Source: Hyparrhenia diplandra (lineage: Eukaryota > Streptophyta > Magnoliopsida > Poales > Poaceae). From it: DNA of 64,000 bases. Each line of letters begins with the position of its first letter. Position 1 is the first letter of the stretch. Where the stretch lies: the NCBI GenBank assembly GCA_015847255.1, contig JADLZK010007174.1, forward strand, positions 62,001-126,000, written 5' to 3'. Positions 58,551-64,000 of the stretch are shown piece by piece. The notes below the pieces were generated by a model, which worked only from the letters and a program-made list of their open reading frames with translations, did not search any database and was not told the origin of the DNA. A program made the position numbers and the translations under genes.

Positions 58551-59391
58551 ATGAGCGAAGAGAAGCCGTTCTACCCTCGATCCTGCACCACGTCTTTCGC
58601 TTCTTCAACGACTTGGGCTCCGGGTTCACGATTGGCTTGGCGGGCAGCTCCATCGTCGGCCTCTTCGAGCCTCTCTTGGCCCGGCGGTGGGCTCACACCG
58701 GCGTGTGAGGGCCGTCAGCCTGTCGGCTGGCCGGCCCATCCACCCGGCCCCGGCGGCCGGCCGACGACGCCCGGCCGGTACCGGGACGAGGAGGCCGTCG
58801 CGACCACTGGCGGTGATGTTTGGTGCGGTACCTCGGAAGCGGCGGTCGCGCCGTGTGGTGCTCCCGGGCATCACCATCCTGGTCTTTGGCGCTCACCGTA
58901 TTCAATGTCAAAAAGACCCTGTGGCCGACCTGAACCACGTGAAGTTTGGAGGGCGTCGGACGGCGGGCTCGGCCCCCTCGGCCGCGAACCCGGTGTCCGT
59001 GAAGCGCCACGCCGCCCGCCGTCGACATCTCCATCAAGAACCCAATCGTGGCGTCCTTCGCGTTCGGCCGAGCAAGACGGAGTTCTACCGGCGGGAGATG
59101 GTGGGCGTGGCGTACACGCCGGGGAGGTGGGCGCCGACCGCACCGCGCATGGGCGTCACGCTTCGACATGCTCGCCGACCGCATCTCGCCCTAACGTCGC
59201 ACCGCGGCGCTCATCTTCGGCCGGGGAGTACAGCGACCCAGCTACTACACGGAGATCACCGGGAGGATCGGCGTGCTCTAAGATCTACAAAAGGGACACG
59301 GACATCAAGATAAACCGCTCCATCATACCGAGGTGGGGCCTTCAACATGGTGCGAGCAAAGCCAGCGGACTGCGTTTCTAATGTTAGCTGA
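58551..59391 (+). pseudogene. LEA_2 / NHL family gene, multiply frameshifted
   Basis: Plus-strand pieces in three frames assemble, in order, into a LEA_2 (NDR1/HIN1-like) protein: ALTVFNVK and DPVADLNHVKFGG (58,885-58,950), GGLGPLGREP, SIKNP (59,030), AKTEFYRREMVGVAYTP-like (59,075-59,120), MGVTL (59,150), KIYKRDTDIKIN (59,282-59,317) and FNMVRAKPADCVSNVS with TGA at 59,389-59,391. ATG 58,551 may be the original start, though the first 80 codons (a reading of DLGSGFTIGLAGSSIVGLF in one frame) are not clearly LEA_2. LEA_2 proteins are membrane-linked and act in stress or defence. At least five frame changes mean no product is expected unless they are sequence errors. Confidence 0.6.
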
Positions 59392-60940
59392 TTTCGGTTA
59401 GCTGTCAAGTCTCACCTTCGTGGATTCAAACATTTGTAATTTGTTGCTTCTGTATGTACAAGATATAGACTGTTGTGTTGTAGAAAGTACTTCTTCTTTG
59501 CTTTTCTTTTTTGTCGGGGGTATAGTGACGGTTGTAACTCAAACACGTTTATATCGATGCTTTGTGAGCGAGGCTTATGGCGGCTACCTATAACCGGTCC
59601 CAATTAATCAGCTTTAATTCAAGAGTAGTTTCTTCTTCCTCTATACTGCGGCAGCGAAGTCCGACAGGACGAGAGCAAACCAACTAATCCGTGTCTTTGA
59701 TCGGTACTTGGTAGGCTAACCACCATGCTTTGTTTTTTGATGTAGCGTGGTTTTTAATCGGTTTATGATCTGCTTTCCCCCTTTCCCGAAGCGCCAAATA
59801 TCGATACGAATAACGCAATCCACGTTCGATCGGTGGTCATGGTCCTAACAAAGCGTGATGCAGTTTTTGTTTTCTTTTCACTTTCATTTTCTCTTTTCTT
59901 TTCTCTTTAGTTTTAAAAACTTTCACATTAACCTAGGCATAGATCGAGTTTTTGATCCCTTTCAAAGAGAGCAGGAAGCCGACTCATCCATGTCACAGCG
60001 CTCCCGTCGTGCATGCTCGCCAGAATCGTCTCCTTGCCACGCCCACGTGCAATGGCCAGCGTGAGAGCTCTACCATGCAGCATGGCCATGACCTCCGGTG
60101 GCCTCTTGCCATCCACATCGATGATGTAGGCGCACACAAGCTACTACGGTTTGTTTGGATATGAGCACTTCATTTGGCGTGCTTTCATGCACCTTTTTGT
60201 AATGTGGTTTACATTAATCACTAGAAATATATTATCATCAAAATGAAATTCTCCAAGCATTAGCAATATTCAGTTTCTTTTTTTTTTTTTTTTTTGGCTT
60301 CATTCATCTAACATTCATAAAGAAATGCAGTGGCAACATTATGCATTTAACCAGGTGTCCCATCTTCATGCATGTACATACATCCCTCTATTTTGATGTT
60401 TTCTTTTAAATTATTTGTCACTAACTCTGTTTGTAATCAAAACAAAGTAATTCTACTCAAAAAATAATTGTAATACTCCCTTCCTACCCAGAGTAACGCG
60501 CTAATTTCTTCCAGCAAGAACGCTGAGAGAGTCCCCGCGACAGAACGGAGAGTCCTCCTAGTAAAATTTTACAAACGAACCCACAATAGAAAGTAGAGAC
60601 TACTGAATAGCGAATAGTGGGCATCAACGACGTCTCCAGCCTCTGGATCGTTAAGTGGAAATTCATAAATGTATGACGGTTGGCGTATCCATGTTTCAAT
60701 TACTTAATTAATTAATTAATTAATCAGATCATGATAAGTAGTTTATTGCCTAATTTATTCTAAATAAAAATATATCTCTACAAGCTCATAGTCTAACTAA
60801 TCAAATCATAAAATAAAGCATAAATAGTTTGGTAGTACGAAATTCGATTCCAATATGTATTAGAATAGATAACATGGCTATCGTATAGATCTTAAAATCA
60901 CAAGTAATCCATATATGATCAGCAAGTTATACGTCCCGGT
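59392..60940. other. Region 3' of the LEA_2 fragment
   Basis: No gene is supported. There are T-rich tracts (59,870-59,910 and 60,278-60,296) and a TTAA-type repeat (AATTAATTAATTAATTAAT, about 60,704-60,723). Short frames near 59,930-60,160 have no known domain. Confidence 0.35.
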
Positions 60941-61328
60941 GCAACGCGGGCATATTTTGCCCCGTCCGCGGCTACCTCAAGCGCCTCCTCTTCATCTTCG
61001 AGTCGGGGGCGTACACGTCATCCTAGGAGTTGAAGCGTAGGCCAGCCTTCTCGAATCAGCACCCGCGAACGTAGATCCATGCCTCCTCAGCCGAGTCGGC
61101 GCTTGTTGGCTTCACCGCTGATTCGACGGCGCCTGGCTTGACAAGGTCAGAGGTCTTTTTTATATTAAGATAAGATAGTTATTATGAACATCAAAGGTTA
61201 AGTTTTTCTTCAAAGGATGCTATAAGCCGGACAATGTTTAGATCTAATGTGAATTGTGGTTTTCAAAAATTAATTATTTCATACAAGTATAATACTACCC
61301 GTTGCAACGCACGGGCATATTTCCTAGT

Positions 61329-61967
61329 ACTAATAATAAAAGGAAAAGGAGGTGTCAAGCAATAAAATTTTACAAAAGCGAAACAGAGGGTCACAATTGT
61401 TGATCTAGCCATTCTTCTTTATATGAGGTCAATATTTGCGCAAACGTGTGGGACATGCTTGTCGACGAGGATCCCGGCGACAATGAGGCGACCAAGAGAT
61501 GTGAGAGCGGCGGGATCAAGTTGGCTAACACAAACGTATGGGACATGCTTTCCGACAAGGATCCTGACGACAATGAGATGACCAAGTTTGAGAGGGAGAC
61601 CAAGGATAGGGAAGCCACGAACATGGTTATGACGGCTGCTAGCGGCGGGATCATGCTTGCCCATGAAGATCCCGACAACAATGAGGCGACCGACTAGAGA
61701 GGGGGGCCAAGGACAGGGGAAACCATAGAATACAGACACCGGAAGGTAGTGGCGGCGGCAGCGGCCTTCGAGGCTGCCGTCGGCGAGGCGCAGAGCAGCG
61801 CCCGGCGTGCTGCCATGATGCACAGCCGCATCAAGAAGAAGGCACGGAACGATCGCAGCAGGAAGGAGAGGAAGAAGCTGCAGCAGGCGATAGCGGAGGC
61901 CAATGGTGAAGATAAATTGTACAACAAATTATGTATCCCGTTGCAACGCACGGGCATATTTGCTAGT
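61329..61967 (+). mobile_element. Second Helitron-like element, end to end with the first
   Basis: Begins ACTAATAATAAAAGGAAAAG directly after the CTAGT of the preceding element and ends with CCCGTTGCAACGCACGGG, then GCATATTTGCTAGT at 61,963-61,967. Only 640 bp. Inside are two near-repeats of a phrase encoding VWDMLVDEDPGDNEATK and VWDMLSDKDPDDNEMTK (61,446-61,580), and an Ala/Arg/Lys-rich frame to about 61,905 (HSRIKKKARNDRSRKERKKL), probably captured exon sequence. Confidence 0.5.
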
Positions 61968-62077
61968 ATACTATAAAAGAACGAAGGATTTGGGTGGCAC
62001 ATGTCTCAATCTCATCCATCCGATTAGGCTAACGATCGCATCCGATGGTTATCTAGGCATGACGAACCTTAGGTTAC

Positions 62078-62497
62078 ATGGTGTTTCGCTCAACCCGTGA
62101 AGTAGTAGCGGCGTATCTAATCGAACCTCCCAAAGCGTCGTGCAAAATCCCGAAAGGCCGTGATAGTCCACCGGCGCCCGTCGCCTCCTCTTCGTTCCCT
62201 CCCACCGCTGCAGAAACTCCCTCCCCTCCCCTCCCGCTGCAGAAACTCCCTCACCAGCCGCCTCCGTTACGTTGTTTTGCGGACTCTCTTATCGGCGGTT
62301 GCTTTCCTCGCCGATTCGAGGGTCGCGGCAACAGCGGCGCCTGGCCCGTTCCCCACGGCAGCGGCAACTTGCGGATCAGTCCACCGTACCCACGCTTCCC
62401 ACTCGATCCGGCGACGCCCCATGCCGGTACCTCCTCCACGCCCTCTGAAGATCCTGATGTGGTGCTCCTTTCATTGCCAGTTCGTTGGTGCATGTAA
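62078..62497 (+). CDS. Possible first exon, Pro/Ser-rich protein
   Basis: ATG 62,078 opens 139 codons rich in Pro and Ser with an internal near-repeat (PSPPLPLQKL). The frame reads like a low-complexity transit-peptide-type start and may belong with the exon at 63,472. No domain is recognised, so coding status is doubtful. Confidence 0.25.
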   Translation: MVFRSTREVVAAYLIEPPKASCKIPKGRDSPPAPVASSSFPPTAAETPSPPLPLQKLPHQPPPLRCFADSLIGGCFPRRFEGRGNSGAWPVPHGSGNLRISPPYPRFPLDPATPHAGTSSTPSEDPDVVLLSLPVRWCM

Positions 62498-63471
62498 TCC
62501 AGGTAGTACATGCGTGTGCAGTTTAGAGATCTCCCATAATTCCCATCGATCCATGCATGCCTCTGTCTGTCATCGATGAGTGAACAGGTGACCAGGTGAA
62601 GAATCTGATTTCTGTTCGTATATGCAACTGGATCAATAGAGTACACGTGATGACTGCATCTGATCTGATTGGTCATGCTATTTTTTTTTTGTTTTTTCTA
62701 CAGTCAGATGCCTATCCAACTCCTCTGTCTCATCTGATTTGTGCATAGTAATATTTAGTTGCACACAGACATTGATTATGAATTTATATTTTGTTGTGTC
62801 GGTCTGCTTGGATTGGGTGGGTTATTTCTTCTTTTGATGGGATCCGGTGCTTTGTTTGTTTTGTTTTTCTTCGTCTAATAAAAATCCGGCAAATCTTTTG
62901 CCGCCCTTCTAAAAAAAAATTTCTTCTTTTGATTTGATTTGAGGGGGTTTGTTCGCATCACTGCTGCCACAAGAGGAGAGACCGAGTCCACCAGAGATGG
63001 AGATCTGCGATGGCACAAGAGAGGGGAAGGGCACAAGCTACTTACTTCTTTTTAACCTTTGCCTCCGTGAAGTTCCAAAACAATCATTGCTTAATCTTTT
63101 TGGTGTTCTAAATTACTTTCTTTTTTAACCTGGAGGAGGTGAGGGTGGTCTGAATTCTTCATTACCAGTTTGCTGTCAGTTCCTTTTTTTGATGGCCAGT
63201 ATCCCAGCGTATTTGCTACCGGACCGTGCCACTACTAGCTGCTAATAGCAATAAAAAATGTAGTGAACAATGTACATACGAAGATTGCATGTTGCAAATA
63301 AGCCAGAAAGAAATTAAGTGTTGCAGTGCAGTTCCTAAGACTGTAGGAGCATATTGCTATCTTAATATGTGTCTAAACATTTGACCTGTGTGCTTTGTTT
63401 TTTGTTATGTTGCAAGCATTATTTATCTATGTGGCTTTAGTGAAACAACCATTGTTTATCATTTATTCCAG
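62498..63471. other. Intron-like or spacer sequence with retroposon tail
   Basis: AT-rich. At about 62,875-62,920, CTAATAAAAATCCGGCAAAT, TTTTGCCGCC and an A run form a tail like that of grass retroposons, preceded by G/T-rich sequence. No gene is seen. Confidence 0.3.
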
Positions 63472-63581
63472 GTGGGCTATGCTGATGGAATTGATGAGAA
63501 GAAAAGAAAGCTTAGTGAAATGGTGGACGCCCTAAATAAAAAGAAGCATGGCCTTGTGCAGCCATGCTGATGCTGAAGCAG
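63472..63581 (+). CDS. Candidate exon of an unrecognised plus-strand gene
   Basis: Bounded by TTTATTCCAG and GTATCTG. One frame reads VGYADGIDEKKRKLSEMVDA then LNKKKHGLVQPC before a TGA inside the exon. It is Lys-rich, probably helical. The context (intron-like AT-rich DNA on both sides) supports an exon. It could be a last coding exon with an intron in the 3' UTR. The family is not recognised. Confidence 0.35.
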
Positions 63582-64000
63582 GTATCTGTTTGTGCCATTA
63601 TTTATGTTTCAGGTTAGTTTAAAGCAAATGAAAAATTTATGCATATTTGTCATCTGAATAAGTACTAGGTAATGAAAGATAGTGCCCAATTTACCATTCT
63701 GTATTTAATTTGTCCATTTTATCATTGGCAATAGTAATTCAACAAGATAAATCTTTGATGAAATTTACTTGTCAATTTTGACCTGGATGGATCGCTCTAT
63801 CATGAGAAGCTTTGTTTAACAGGAAAAATCTCTTCTGGCTGTCTCTGAACCTTAATTTCATTACTGCAATAGAAATGGGGAAGATCCTCGGTCAGGGGAA
63901 AAAAACAGGAAAACCTCATCACATTTTTTTTTTTTTTGGCAGAGAATGTAGAGGTTGAATATGTTCTTCAACGTACGTACATGGTTTGATTGATCACATT
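63582..64000. other. Intron-like sequence to the window end
   Basis: AT-rich, with a T run at 63,927-63,938. No further exon was identified. Confidence 0.35.

Larger units (their letters stand above)
58014..61328 (+). mobile_element. Helitron-like element carrying a LEA_2 gene fragment
   Basis: The start TACTAATAATAAAAGGAAAA is shared with the next element. The right end has CCCGTTGCAACGCACGGG at 61,298-61,315 (CCCGT/ACGGG stem) followed by GCATATTTCCTAGT, the CTAGT terminus of grass Helitrons. A decayed similar end lies near 60,935. No Rep/helicase is present, so it is non-autonomous. Internal content: a 73-bp tandem repeat, a LEA_2/NHL gene fragment, and other GC-rich pieces near 60,960-61,140 that may also be captured. 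Confidence 0.5.

Overview
This is a stretch of plant nuclear DNA, almost certainly from a grass (Poaceae). The evidence is a spliced SBDS gene of the plant type with a C-terminal zinc finger, two genes of the grass-expanded DUF1668 family, Stowaway MITEs with CTCCCTCC-type ends and TA target duplications, grass-type Helitron ends, and many Ty3/gypsy-type LTR remnants. The species cannot be named from sequence alone. No prokaryotic, CRISPR, tRNA or rRNA features were seen.

Layout: 1-1,900 holds the 3' half of an SBDS ribosome-maturation gene (+). 2,360-3,600 is a DUF1668 gene (+) whose only ATG starts are out of frame with its body. 4,860-8,523 is an LTR-type repeat next to the 3' end of a Tat-like gypsy element that carries an antisense ORF with its own TATA box. 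8,800-18,000 is mostly repeat debris (a SANT/Myb-like fragment, a 330-bp MITE, a GC-rich retroposon-like block and a long gypsy-type LTR). 18,174-19,499 is a second DUF1668 gene (+). 21,590-24,908 is a subtilase pseudogene (-) split by a 1.8-kb solo LTR and a hAT-like MITE. 25,736-35,072 is a complete, young, non-autonomous LTR retrotransposon with 2.57-kb LTRs and a perfect 5-bp target duplication (CAGTC). 36,919-39,417 is an intact 832-codon BED/hAT transposase-derived gene (+). 42,701-43,799 holds two convergent genes that encode subtilase propeptide (I9) domains without a protease domain. 44,300-50,300 is AT-rich non-coding DNA with microsatellites. 52,230-57,926 is a second complete non-autonomous LTR element, on the minus strand, with target duplication GAGAC. 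58,014-61,967 looks like two Helitrons placed end to end, the first carrying a broken LEA_2/NHL gene. The last 2 kb holds fragments of an unrecognised plus-strand gene.

The most unusual signal lies in the LTRs of the 25.7-35.1 kb element. Each LTR has two families of short hairpins. In both, a constant core (CCTCGC-CGC-GCGAGG, or CCGACGAGG) is enclosed by complementary arms. In the second family the arms differ completely from copy to copy yet remain paired, so structure is conserved while sequence is not.

Caution on quality: the two LTR pairs differ largely by single-base indels, many of them in CG or CNG contexts. This suggests base-calling errors at methylated cytosines, so several frameshifts (both DUF1668 genes, the LEA_2 locus and the internal ORF of the large element) may not be biological.
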